DNA from: Saccharibacillus kuerlensis DSM 22868
GTDB taxonomy: Bacteria; Bacillota; Bacilli; Paenibacillales; Paenibacillaceae
Assembly: GCF_000378145.1 (NCBI RefSeq)
Contig: NZ_KB899277.1
Location: forward strand, 372,001 to 436,000
Direction of reading: 5' to 3'
Length of the DNA stretch: 64,000 bases
The position numbers and the translations under genes are program-made. The first letter of the stretch is position 1. Every line of letters begins with the position of its first letter. Below are positions 49,107-57,608 of this stretch, in pieces. Under the pieces are notes generated by a model. The model searched no databases. It saw nothing but the letters and a program-made list of their open reading frames with translations, and was not told the origin of the DNA.

Positions 49107-49219
49107 TAATGGTTCTCCCCCATCATTTTTTCTTTCATTATATAGTTTTCTCGTTCTCTTTACATCAACGCCGGGTTAAGATTAGGTAAAAAGACGCAAA
49201 AAAAGACTCCAACCTTCCC

Positions 49220-49954
49220 TTAAAGGGACGGTCTGGAGTCTACTTTGGCCTGAGCTACAACAAGTTTATAGCCGACGCCGCGAATCGAGTCGATATGTAC
49301 CGATCCGGGATCAAGTTCAAGTTTTTTCCGCAAAGAACTTACATGTACGTCTACGGTGCGCTGTCCGCCGATATAATCAAATCCCCATACAGCATTCATC
49401 AAATCGTCTCGTGTCATAACAACGCCCGGCTTACGTGCCAGGTACAACAGAACTTCAAATTCTTTTGGTCTCAAGTTGATCGCCTGTTGACCGAGCGTTA
49501 CTTCGTATTTATCCGGATAAATGGTCAGCGCACCCAGGCTGATTTTCGATTCGGATGCGGCCGGTACCGCATATTCCGTCTCTTCGCCCGATGTTCGGCG
49601 AATAACTGCGCCGACACGTGCCAACATTTCCGAAACGCCGAACGGCTTTGTAATGTAATCGTCAGCGCCGAGCTTCAGTCCGAGCACAATGTCTTCTTCC
49701 GCATTTTTGGCTGTCAGAATGACAATTGGCGTCTTAACACCGGATCCGCGAAGCTTCTCCAGAATTTCGATTCCGCTCATGCCGGGCAGCATCAGGTCGA
49801 GCAGGATCAGATCGAATGCTTCCCTGCGCGCCCTTTCGTACCCACCTGTTCCGTGCTCTTCGAGTACGACCTCGTAGCCATCCTGGGACAGGTTATAAGA
49901 AATCAACCGGGACAGCGTCGGCTCGTCTTCGATGACGAGCAGTTTCCTAGCCAT
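49220..49954 (-). CDS. phoP: Response regulator PhoP
   Basis: 244 residues from the ATG at 49954 (MARKLLVIEDE); an ATG 21 bases upstream lies too close to its GGAGG. Receiver with acidic pocket E9/D10, Asp53 (LILLDLMLPG) and Lys in YITKPFGVSE, then a PhoB-type winged helix (IGGQRTVDVHVSSLRKKLE, GVGYKLV). It activates phosphate-starvation genes. The assignment as PhoP rests on the adjoining phoR, pstB and phoU and on Pho boxes before phoP and pstB. Unusually it follows phoR and has its own upstream box. Confidence 0.9.
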   Translation of the reverse strand: MARKLLVIEDEPTLSRLISYNLSQDGYEVVLEEHGTGGYERARREAFDLILLDLMLPGMSGIEILEKLRGSGVKTPIVILTAKNAEEDIVLGLKLGADDYITKPFGVSEMLARVGAVIRRTSGEETEYAVPAASESKISLGALTIYPDKYEVTLGQQAINLRPKEFEVLLYLARKPGVVMTRDDLMNAVWGFDYIGGQRTVDVHVSSLRKKLELDPGSVHIDSIRGVGYKLVVAQAKVDSRPSL

Positions 49955-50095
49955 TGGCTCGATCCCCCATTTCATTTGCCTCCGGCGTTTTGCATCAATC
50001 GCAAGCCGTTCATCCTTAATTTTACAATTTTCGGATGATCAACGGCCTGGTTGCGCATACGCCTTGTTTTGACCTTCATCAGCATATCACGGCAT

Positions 50096-50112
50096 TGTTA
50101 ACTCTGTGTAAA
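50096..50112 (-). promoter_or_regulatory. Pho box upstream of phoP
   Basis: On the minus strand TTTACA (50107-50112), five bases, TTAACA (50096-50101): two perfect PhoP half-repeats at 11-bp phase, directly after the phoR stop. A TATGCT at 50081-50086 is a candidate -10. This gives phoP an autoregulated promoter of its own. Confidence 0.7.
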
Positions 50113-50115
50113 AAT

Positions 50116-51921
50116 TTAAGGATTTTCCTGTAGGATCGGCAGTTCTACAATAAAGGTACTTCCGATACCAAGCTCGCTTTCGACCGAAATGGTTCCACGA
50201 TGAAGTTCGACCAGATGCTTGACGATCGACAGTCCCAGTCCAGTTCCGCCCGAGCTGCGCGAACGCGCCTTGTCCACCCGATAAAAGCGTTCAAAAATGC
50301 GCGGCAGATCTTTTTTCGGAATGCCGATGCCGTTGTCGGATACGCTGAACCGGATACGTTCGTCTTCATACTCCTCATCCGTAAACTCTTCAGCTTTAAT
50401 TACAATTCTTCCGCCTTCCGGCGTATAACTTATTCCATTGGCGACCAGGTTAATAAAAATTTGCCGCAATCGGTCTTCATCCGCTTCGATAAAGAGTTCC
50501 TCCGGTACATCGATACGAATTTCGATACGCTTATATTCTGCCGTGCCCTCAAGTACATTGCCGACCGACTGGAACAATGTCAGTACATGAACCGGCGCAT
50601 AATCAAGCTGGATACGGCGCGACTCGATCTTTGATAAATCAAGGATATCTCCGATCAGCCGGTTCAACCGATTGCCCTCATCATAAATAATTTTAAGGAA
50701 AGAGCGTGCCGTATCCTCGTCCTTCACTCCGCCGGCCAGCAGCGTCTCTGCAAAACCCTGAACGGCAGCGACCGGCGTTTTAAGCTCGTGCGAAACGTTT
50801 GCGACAAATTCGCTCCGCATCCGTTCCAGCCGCCTGATATCCGATACATCCTGAAATAGGAACAGCATGCCATGGTAGGACTCGTCATGCGCCACTGTCA
50901 TTGGAACGCCGTCCAGCGAGATCAGCTTTTCTTCCGGTACGAACAGCGTCAGCTCGTCGTGCATTCGAGCTTTCCGCTGCAGCCCTTCTTCAATGAAGCG
51001 TGTCAGCTCATAGAAGCGCTTGAGTTCAAGATAGGTGCGTCCGACGACTCGATCGGCACGGATACCGAGCATACGCTCGGCCTGACGATTGACCAGACCA
51101 ATATTTTCATCCACGTCAATCATCAGAATACCGCCGGTCATATTATCCAATACATTTTGCAGCAAACTTTCATTATCACGTATCGTATGCATCTGTGCCT
51201 GAAGACTGTCGGCCATATTATCAATCGAAGCGCCAAGCTGACCGATTTCGTCCCGGCGCATGGCCCCTACTCTTGCGTCGTAATCAAGCTTTGAAATTCG
51301 ATTGGCGGTATCCATAATATGTTCAATCGGACGGGTTAACCCTGCCGCCAATCGATAGCTGACTAGGGCTGCAAACAGGAAAAGTATAACGAGTGCACTT
51401 CCCATGATGATCCAACCTCGCTGCAGGCCCTCTCCAACAATATCCAAACTCATCGACAAACGGAGATAACCATCGAAGCCTTCATCGGAAACAATAGGAG
51501 CTGCTACATACAGCATGTTGTGGCCGAGGGTGTCGCTGTATCGCACCACATGTCCAGGGTTACCCGGACTCGATGTCCGAATCTCCTCGCGTTGCAGATG
51601 ATTGTCCATCCAAGCCGGATCGCTCAGCGAATCGCCGAGTACTCGTCCATCTCGCGCTATAAAAGTAACACGCGAGTCCGTAAGCTCTCCAAGACGCTTG
51701 GCTTCGGCCACGAATACGGATGGAAGGTTATCATCCGCTTCGGGAGCGGCCGGAAGATCCAGCAGTTCCTCCAATAGACTGATTTCCCTAGCCATATAAT
51801 CTTCCAGTGAAGCAATGTGCGAATCCCGGAATACCTTGGCCATCGTCAGGCCTGCAGCCAATACCGAAATACCGACCAAAAGCAGCAAAATCAAAGTTAA
51901 GCGGGAACGAAAAGGTTTCAT
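50116..51921 (-). CDS. phoR: Sensor histidine kinase PhoR
   Basis: 601 residues. Helix 1 about 8-28, external domain about 30-165, helix 2 about 170-190, HAMP about 190-245, PAS about 255-360, HisKA with His378 (NVSHELKTPVAAVQGFAETL) and HATPase (NLVANGISYTPEGG, DNGIGIPKKDLPRIFERFYR, GTGLGLSIVKHL). This is the domain order of PhoR. Its start overlaps the upstream transporter gene by four bases. The order phoR-phoP is the reverse of the usual phoP-phoR, with 161 bp between them. Confidence 0.9.
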   Translation of the reverse strand: MKPFRSRLTLILLLLVGISVLAAGLTMAKVFRDSHIASLEDYMAREISLLEELLDLPAAPEADDNLPSVFVAEAKRLGELTDSRVTFIARDGRVLGDSLSDPAWMDNHLQREEIRTSSPGNPGHVVRYSDTLGHNMLYVAAPIVSDEGFDGYLRLSMSLDIVGEGLQRGWIIMGSALVILFLFAALVSYRLAAGLTRPIEHIMDTANRISKLDYDARVGAMRRDEIGQLGASIDNMADSLQAQMHTIRDNESLLQNVLDNMTGGILMIDVDENIGLVNRQAERMLGIRADRVVGRTYLELKRFYELTRFIEEGLQRKARMHDELTLFVPEEKLISLDGVPMTVAHDESYHGMLFLFQDVSDIRRLERMRSEFVANVSHELKTPVAAVQGFAETLLAGGVKDEDTARSFLKIIYDEGNRLNRLIGDILDLSKIESRRIQLDYAPVHVLTLFQSVGNVLEGTAEYKRIEIRIDVPEELFIEADEDRLRQIFINLVANGISYTPEGGRIVIKAEEFTDEEYEDERIRFSVSDNGIGIPKKDLPRIFERFYRVDKARSRSSGGTGLGLSIVKHLVELHRGTISVESELGIGSTFIVELPILQENP

Positions 51922-52892
51922 GAATGCAGGCTCTCCTTCGACGGATACGGTTTAAACTTGCGTAATAGCAGTTGATGCAGTGTAGCAAGCGGCTGTTGGA
52001 CCAAAATGGCCAGCACAACCGGAACGGCGGCCTGCGGCGAAAAGTAACCCAGCGCAAGCACGAGCCCCAGTGAATTGTTGCGCATCCCCGCCGCAAACGA
52101 AATCGTCACCGCCAGCTCGGGCGTACGCCGCTTGAGCAGCAGGGGCGCACAATATCCAAGCACATAGCCAAATGCAACCAAAAACAGCACGGACGGAATC
52201 ACCGCAGCGAGATCTCCGCGCAGCTCGTAAGCATAGGGAGCGATACCGGCCGCATTCAGCACAATGACAAGCATGAAAAAAATTTTGGAAATGGGCAGCA
52301 GCACCGGTCCGGCCTTCTGCTTGAATTTGCCGCCGGAACGTTCATAAATGATGACACCCAGCGCAGTCGGTACAACAACCATCAGCAGCAGGTCGCGCAT
52401 CAGATGAAGTGTATCGAACGTAAGCTCCGCACCGAAGAACAGTTGGATCAATCCGGGAACGACAATAGGACTGAGCGCAGAATCGAGCAGCACCATAGCC
52501 AATCCGAGCGCAAGACTGCCTCCCGACAGCTCGATCCAGAGTACAGATGAGACGCCGAGCGGAATAATAGTGAATAGTACCAGACCGACCGTATACGCTG
52601 AGGAAGCGCCAAACAGTACACTGCCAATTCCGAACGCAGCCAGCGGTGCAACCAGGTGGCTGAGTACCAAAGTCAGCACAATGGGCATAGGCCGTGCGAA
52701 TACCTGTCTCAGATGTTCCCGGCCGCAGCCGACCCCCATTACGAAAGTGATATAGGCGAACAAATACGGAATAGCAGGTACCCATGGAAGAAACGGCTTG
52801 GAGAAAACCAAGCCCAGCACGAGCATTAGCGGTGTAATCCAGAACATGCCCCGATCCACCCAGCTGCTGAACGCCAGAGCTTTTTTCTTCAT
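51918..52892 (-). CDS. Bile acid:sodium symporter (BASS) family transporter
   Basis: 324 residues with nine to ten hydrophobic helices and no signal peptide. The FVMGVGCGREHLRQVF region and FAAGMRNNSLGLVLAL near the C-terminus fit BASS/YocS-type proteins; ACR3 arsenite pumps are related, but their conserved Cys is not in place. Substrate unknown. It is translationally coupled to phoR (ATGA), which is not a standard arrangement and places phoR under this gene's promoter. Confidence 0.85.
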   Translation of the reverse strand: MKKKALAFSSWVDRGMFWITPLMLVLGLVFSKPFLPWVPAIPYLFAYITFVMGVGCGREHLRQVFARPMPIVLTLVLSHLVAPLAAFGIGSVLFGASSAYTVGLVLFTIIPLGVSSVLWIELSGGSLALGLAMVLLDSALSPIVVPGLIQLFFGAELTFDTLHLMRDLLLMVVVPTALGVIIYERSGGKFKQKAGPVLLPISKIFFMLVIVLNAAGIAPYAYELRGDLAAVIPSVLFLVAFGYVLGYCAPLLLKRRTPELAVTISFAAGMRNNSLGLVLALGYFSPQAAVPVVLAILVQQPLATLHQLLLRKFKPYPSKESLHS

Positions 52893-52952
52893 GCAGTGCT
52901 GCCCTCACGCTTCCATGCTGCAACTTTCACTTGCGCCCCTTCCTTTCAATCC

Positions 52953-52961
52953 TGCTATAAT
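52953..52961 (+). promoter_or_regulatory. Extended -10 promoter of the HD nucleotidase gene
   Basis: TGCTATAAT, a full extended -10, 79 bases before the TTG at 53040. A TTGCGC lies 19 bases upstream as a poor -35. Confidence 0.6.
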
Positions 52962-53039
52962 GGATAACGTGTCTTCTTATCTTACCACAAAGTTTGAAGA
53001 CCGAAAGTCGAGAAAGCCGCAAAAGAAAGGGTGCCGCAA

Positions 53040-53672
53040 TTGACTACTTATCCATTTTCCGCTTATTTATATCGTCTTAAACATATTAAGCGTTGGAGCC
53101 TGATGCGCAGTACGATGACCGAAAATGTAGCTGAACATTCCTATCATGTATCGCTGCTCTCCCATCTGCTCTGTACAATCGGCAATGAACTGTACGGCAA
53201 GTCGCTGAATGCCGATCGGGCTGCAGCATTGGCTCTGTTTCATGATGCTCCCGAAGTATTCACAGGCGATATTCCTACGCCTGTCAAGCACCATAACGAG
53301 GCGCTGCTGTCCAACTTCCGACTGATTGAGCAGATGGGCGCGCAGCGTCTGACTGCAATGGTTCCGGAACCCCTTCAAGCCGTCTATGCTCCGCTGATCG
53401 GTACGACTGAGCCGAATGAGGAAGACCGACAGCTTCATGCGTACGTCAAAGCTGCAGATCGAATCGATGCTTACCTTAAATGTGCCTGGGAAGTTGCAGC
53501 TGGCAACCGGGAATTCGCCGTTGCCAAACTGCAGACCGAAGAAAAATTGGCCGAGTCGGCTATGCCGGAAGTCGAGTATTTCCTTAAACACCTCGCGCCT
53601 GCATTCGAAATGACACTCGATGAACTGTCTGCACAGATCGGCGAAGAAGCTCAACGTCCAGAGATCCGCTGA
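53040..53672 (+). CDS. HD-domain 5'-deoxynucleotidase, YfbR-like
   Basis: 210 residues from a TTG; starting here gives 14 residues before the RLK motif, as in E. coli YfbR, whereas the GTG nine bases upstream abuts its ribosome site. Motifs: RWSLMRSTMTENVAEHSYHV, ALFHDAPEVFTGDIPTPVK, KAADRIDAYLKC. The metal-binding His/HD residues are all present. It dephosphorylates deoxynucleoside 5'-monophosphates, a pool-cleaning step. Confidence 0.9.
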   Translation: MTTYPFSAYLYRLKHIKRWSLMRSTMTENVAEHSYHVSLLSHLLCTIGNELYGKSLNADRAAALALFHDAPEVFTGDIPTPVKHHNEALLSNFRLIEQMGAQRLTAMVPEPLQAVYAPLIGTTEPNEEDRQLHAYVKAADRIDAYLKCAWEVAAGNREFAVAKLQTEEKLAESAMPEVEYFLKHLAPAFEMTLDELSAQIGEEAQRPEIR

Positions 53673-53773
53673 TTCGCTGAGCTTTCCGGCTTCTGATTAA
53701 AACCTAACAAAGCACTGCAAATAAAAAAGCAAGATTAAACAAAGTAAGATAAGACAAGACAAAGCAAAGCATG

Positions 53774-53820
53774 AAAAAACCGTTCCGTCATCGCATAACG
53801 CGATGTGGGAACGGTTTTTT
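53774..53820. terminator. Bidirectional terminator between HD and SDR genes
   Basis: A perfect 13-bp stem, AAAAAACCGTTCC with its complement, and a CATCGC/GCGATG inner stem, with T runs on both strands. Upstream, 53715-53770 is a simple AAGCAAG/AAGACAAG-like tract. Confidence 0.88.
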
Positions 53821-53896
53821 CTTATTGTCCTTAGGAAAATCGGCCTTTGGCTTATATTGGCCTCTCTCCGATTTCATCTATAAAAGCGGCTTTTAA

Positions 53897-54778
53897 TTAG
53901 CCGTTGACGACTTCGCCGCCGTTGACGTGAATAATCTGTCCCGTTACGTAGGAAGCGTCCGGCGAAGCCAGGTACACGTAAGCCGGTCCCAGTTCCGATG
54001 GCTGTCCCATCCGGCCCATTGGCTGACTCTCGCCAAATGTTTCGACCTTTTCTTCCGGGAATGTTGCCGGAATCAGCGGTGTCCAGATCGGTCCCGGCGC
54101 TACGCCGTTGACCCGAATCTTTTTCTCTGCCAAGCTCATCGACAGGGAACGGGTGAAGCTTGTGATTGCACCTTTAGTGGACGAATAGTCCAGCAGTTCC
54201 GGGCTGCCCCGATAAGCCGTAATCGACGTTGTATTGATGATGGAAGAGCCTTCTTTCAAATGAGGCAGTGCCGCTTTGCTCATGAAGAACATTCCGAAAA
54301 TATTCGTGCGGAACGTTCTCTCCAGCTGCTCTGCCGTGATGTCGGTCAGCGACTCTTTCGGATGCTGCTCGGCAGCGTTATTAACAAGAATATCGAGTTT
54401 GCCGAACTTGTCAATTACGCGCTTGACCGATTCCTGTGCGAACGACTCGTCGCCCACATCGCCTACCAGAAGCAGACACTGCCTGCCTTCGGCTTCAACA
54501 AGACGCTTAGTCTCCTCCGCATCCCCGTGTTCACTGAAGTACAAAATTGCGACATCGGCGCCTTCTTTGGCGTAGTGTACAGCTACGGAGCGGCCGATCC
54601 CACTGTCTCCTCCGGTAATCAGGGCGGTCATACCTTGAAGCTTGCCCGCGGCTTTATAAGTTGGAGAAATATATTCCGGTCTCGGCGTCATTTCCGATTC
54701 GGTACCATGTCCTTCAAGCTGCTGGGCAGGCGGACTTTTCGGTTTCATTTCGTTGGCTTGCTGTTCGTTGGTTGGCAT
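53897..54778 (-). CDS. Short-chain dehydrogenase, general-stress type (copy A)
   Basis: 293 residues from the ATG at 54778 (MPTNEQQAN); the upstream extension has no ribosome site. The N-terminal 50 residues are Pro/Gln-rich. The Rossmann core has TGGDSGIGRSVAVHYA, NNAAEQHP, catalytic Ser in NTTSITAYRG and Tyr/Lys in DYSSTKGAI. Sequence is close to copy B at 54913 and to the YdaD/YhxC/YhdF family of B. subtilis, several members of which are stress genes. Substrate unknown. The two copies are separate promoter units. Confidence 0.9.
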   Translation of the reverse strand: MPTNEQQANEMKPKSPPAQQLEGHGTESEMTPRPEYISPTYKAAGKLQGMTALITGGDSGIGRSVAVHYAKEGADVAILYFSEHGDAEETKRLVEAEGRQCLLLVGDVGDESFAQESVKRVIDKFGKLDILVNNAAEQHPKESLTDITAEQLERTFRTNIFGMFFMSKAALPHLKEGSSIINTTSITAYRGSPELLDYSSTKGAITSFTRSLSMSLAEKKIRVNGVAPGPIWTPLIPATFPEEKVETFGESQPMGRMGQPSELGPAYVYLASPDASYVTGQIIHVNGGEVVNG

Positions 54779-54833
54779 CTCTGAAAACTCCCTTCGTGTT
54801 GGTCTTCGGCTGTCTTTAGCTTCCGTTCCATAA

Positions 54834-54859
54834 TTACCACAGTTATCCGAACACCAAAC
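54834..54859 (-). promoter_or_regulatory. Promoter of SDR copy A, SigB-like
   Basis: On the minus strand GTTTGG (54854-54859), 14 nt, TGGTAAT (from 54839). The same two boxes with the same spacer length but a different spacer sequence precede copy B, a sign of selection. They resemble the general-stress consensus GTTTAA-N12-15-GGGTAT. Confidence 0.5.
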
Positions 54860-54912
54860 ATCAAATACCAAAATAGACACAATAAGCCAAGTCTTCCCGA
54901 TTTACCGACTTC

Positions 54913-55785
54913 CTAACCGTTGATGACTTCGCCGCCGTTAACGTGAATAACCTGCCCCGTGACATAGGAAGAATCTGTCGAAGCGAGATAAACGTATGCC
55001 GGGCCTAAATCTGCCGGTTGACCAACTCGTCCGAGCGGCTGATTTCCGCCAAACGACTTCACTTCTTCAGCCGGATACGTTGATGGAATGAGCGGTGTCC
55101 AGATCGGTCCCGGCGCTACGCCGTTGACCCGGATTTTTTGCTCCGCGAGGTTCATTGACAGCGAGCGGGTGAAGCTGACGATCGCACCTTTGGTAGACGA
55201 GTAATCAAGCAGGCCGGCGTTGCCCCGATAAGCATTTATCGATGTCGTGTTGATGATCGACGAGCCTTCTTTGAGATGCGGGAGCGCTGCCTTGGTCAAG
55301 TAAAACATGGCAAAAATATTGGTCCGAAACGTTCGTTCCAACTGCTCCGCTGTAATGTCCTCGATTGACGACTGAGGATGCTGCTCGGCGGCATTATTAA
55401 CGATGATGTCGAGCTTCCCGAATTTATCCATTGTGCGCCGGATCGCCTCTTGAGCGAACATTTCGTCGCCAATATCGCCGGACAGCAGTAGGCAGCTTCT
55501 GCCTTCGGCCTCCACCATTTTCTTCGTTTCCTCGGCATCTTCGTGTCCTTTCAGATACACAATTGCCACATCGGCTCCCTCTCTGGCGTAATGCACAGCG
55601 ACCGAGCGGCCGATACCGCTGTCGCCTCCGGTAATAATTGCTGTCATTCCGGTAAGTTTACCTGCGGCTTTGTAGTGTTCGTTAATTACGATTGGCTGCG
55701 GTGTCATCTCAGTTTCTTTGCCGTGCGAGTCCTGCTTCTGCTGCTGCGCCGGTGGCGTCTGAATTTTCCCTTCATTTGCAGACAT
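54913..55785 (-). CDS. Short-chain dehydrogenase, general-stress type (copy B)
   Basis: 290 residues from the ATG at 55785 after AAAGGAG. Same architecture as copy A: Pro/Gln-rich tail (TPPAQQQKQDSHGKETEMTP), TGGDSGIGRSVAVHYA, NTTSINAYRG, DYSSTKGAI, GPIWTPLIP. The pair clearly arose by tandem duplication. It has its own SigB-like promoter. NADPH preference and substrate are not visible from sequence. Confidence 0.9.
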   Translation of the reverse strand: MSANEGKIQTPPAQQQKQDSHGKETEMTPQPIVINEHYKAAGKLTGMTAIITGGDSGIGRSVAVHYAREGADVAIVYLKGHEDAEETKKMVEAEGRSCLLLSGDIGDEMFAQEAIRRTMDKFGKLDIIVNNAAEQHPQSSIEDITAEQLERTFRTNIFAMFYLTKAALPHLKEGSSIINTTSINAYRGNAGLLDYSSTKGAIVSFTRSLSMNLAEQKIRVNGVAPGPIWTPLIPSTYPAEEVKSFGGNQPLGRVGQPADLGPAYVYLASTDSSYVTGQVIHVNGGEVING

Positions 55786-55829
55786 GAAAACAGCTCCTTT
55801 CGCAAAATGAGTGTCCTTACGAATCCTCA

Positions 55830-55855
55830 TTACCACTCTGCTAAAGGAGCCAAAC
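55830..55855 (-). promoter_or_regulatory. Promoter of SDR copy B, SigB-like
   Basis: On the minus strand GTTTGG (55850-55855), 14 nt, TGGTAAT (from 55835). It lies between the preceding gene's stop and copy B and is identical in both boxes to the copy A promoter. Confidence 0.5.
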
Positions 55856-55868
55856 TGCAATATTTAAA

Positions 55869-56297
55869 TTAAGCGAACCAACGGTGGAACATCATCACGA
55901 ACAAAATGGCAACGAACGATACGCAGACCATTGTGCTGAACACTTGAAGCTTTCTCAATTCCGAAGAAATATCGCGACGTTCCTGGATTCCGTTAAGTGC
56001 CCGGCGCAGCGGACCGCCCATCATGCCGCCGAATGCACCGATCAGCAAAAACAATACGAAGGTCAGCACGATCCACAGAGTGGAGTAGTCCCCCTGCAGA
56101 AACAGGTATACACCTGTCAGCAGCTCCAGCACCAGACCGAACTGTGCGTATGTATTCAACGAGCGCATTACGGACAAAACGCCCTTCTTCGCTTCGCCTT
56201 CCAGGCGGCTTAGCTGTGCGACAATTAGCGGGGCCAGCAGATAAAATCCCATGGCTACGGCTCCTAGCACGTGCAGAAACAAAATAAATCGATCCAT
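55869..56297 (-). CDS. Hypothetical four-helix membrane protein
   Basis: 142 residues, ATG after AAGGAGGAGAAGAG. Helices about 4-26, 47-68, 74-95 and 118-138. I do not recognise a named family beyond a general likeness to DUF2269-type proteins. Stop codon and SDR copy B promoter are adjacent. No functional clue from the neighbours. Confidence 0.75.
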   Translation of the reverse strand: MDRFILFLHVLGAVAMGFYLLAPLIVAQLSRLEGEAKKGVLSVMRSLNTYAQFGLVLELLTGVYLFLQGDYSTLWIVLTFVLFLLIGAFGGMMGGPLRRALNGIQERRDISSELRKLQVFSTMVCVSFVAILFVMMFHRWFA

Positions 56298-56415
56298 CTC
56301 TTCTCCTCCTTAACAATTTCTTTTTCTTATTAAGTCCCGACACTTTCCGAACCGGACTTTCTGCATCATTTTACCGCATTCTGCGTTTAATGTCAGCGAT
56401 ATAAACGGCATGATA

Positions 56416-56458
56416 AAGCGCCCGTTTTACGGCACTAAAGCCGAAGCGGACGCCCATT
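56416..56458 (-). terminator. Possible mdh terminator
   Basis: On the minus strand GCGTCCG pairs with CGGGCGC (one G-U) around an inner CGGC/GCCG, with only a short TTTAT tail. Nothing else is evident in 56298-56550. Confidence 0.4.
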
Positions 56459-56550
56459 TGGTCATGCCATACAAATTGCCTCGCTTACACGGGTATACAG
56501 AGCCTTTTAAAGCATCTGTTCCCGAGTCATCTTTGCGTCCTGCGCAGATA

Positions 56551-57501
56551 TCAATTCATTCCCGCAGCCACTACAGAGATAACTCCGCGTACCGAATCGG
56601 CCGACTTGTCCAATGCCGACTTCTCCTCGTCCGTCAATTCAAGTTCGAAAATCCGCTCGATGCCGCTTCCTCCCAACACAGCCGGTATGCCCAAGAAGAG
56701 GTCATGGTAACCGTACTCTCCTTCCAACAGCGCAATTACCGGAAGCACACGCTTTTTATCCTTAAGAATCGCTTCGGCCATCTGAGCCAGCGAAGCAGCA
56801 GGCGCATAATAGGCACTGCCGCTGCCGAGCAGATTGACAATCTCTCCGCCGCCGACACGAGTACGCTGCACAATCTCTGCGATTCGTTCTTTTGGAATCA
56901 ATGTTTCGATGGGGATGCCGCCGACACTGGAGTAACGCACGAGAGGAACCATATCGTCCCCGTGGCCGCCCAGTACAAAACCTCTTACATCTTCGACCGA
57001 CACGTTCAGCTCTTCGGCAATGAACGTGCAGTATCTGGCCGTATCGAGAACGCCCGACTGCCCGATTACCCGATTTTTCGGAAATCCGAGCGTCTGGTAA
57101 GCCGCATACGTCATTGCATCGACCGGATTGCTGAGGACAAGCACTGTCGTCTCGGGAGCAACTTCTTTGATCCGCTCGCAGACGGAGCAGACAATGCCCG
57201 CGTTTGTGCTGACCAGATCGTCGCGGCTCATACCAGGTTTACGTGCAACGCCTGCCGTAATAATAACCAGATCAGAATTTCGGGCTTCCTCGTAATCCGA
57301 TGTTCCTGTAATGCGCGCATCAAATCCTTGAACAGGAGAAGCTTCCAGCATATCGAGCGCTTTGCCTTTTGTCGGATTTTCGAGTTGTGGGATATCAAGC
57401 AGTACGACGTCTCCGAGTTCTTTTTGCGCAATCATTAACGCAGCGGTAGCGCCTGTAAAGCCTGCACCGACAATCGTAATCTTTTTGCGTACGATGGTCA
57501 T
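56551..57501 (-). CDS. mdh: Malate dehydrogenase, LDH-like type
   Basis: 316 residues. NAD-binding [10 protein letters not shown], catalytic-loop Arg in [15 protein letters not shown], and active-site His in [14 protein letters not shown]. It oxidises malate to oxaloacetate with NAD. It lies after icd on the same strand, with a terminator between them, so expression is probably by read-through or a weak promoter. GGGAGG precedes the ATG. Confidence 0.95.
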   Translation of the reverse strand: MTIVRKKITIVGAGFTGATAALMIAQKELGDVVLLDIPQLENPTKGKALDMLEASPVQGFDARITGTSDYEEARNSDLVIITAGVARKPGMSRDDLVSTNAGIVCSVCERIKEVAPETTVLVLSNPVDAMTYAAYQTLGFPKNRVIGQSGVLDTARYCTFIAEELNVSVEDVRGFVLGGHGDDMVPLVRYSSVGGIPIETLIPKERIAEIVQRTRVGGGEIVNLLGSGSAYYAPAASLAQMAEAILKDKKRVLPVIALLEGEYGYHDLFLGIPAVLGGSGIERIFELELTDEEKSALDKSADSVRGVISVVAAGMN

Positions 57502-57545
57502 AAGGATGATACCTCCCTGGTGAAATCTATTTTAGGATCAAGCCA

Positions 57546-57595
57546 AAAAAATAGCGGACGGAAAAGCGGGCCGTTGCCGGCTACTTTCCGTCCGC
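57546..57595 (-). terminator. Terminator between icd and mdh
   Basis: A perfect 11-bp stem GCGGACGGAAA/TTTCCGTCCGC. On the minus strand it is followed by TATTTTTTT. Confidence 0.85.
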
Positions 57596-57608
57596 GTGTC
57601 AAACGCTA

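Noticed and set aside
53715-53770. AAGCAAG/AAGACAAG-like tract
   Set aside because: Simple-sequence drift between two genes; no symmetry or fixed period that would suggest a site.
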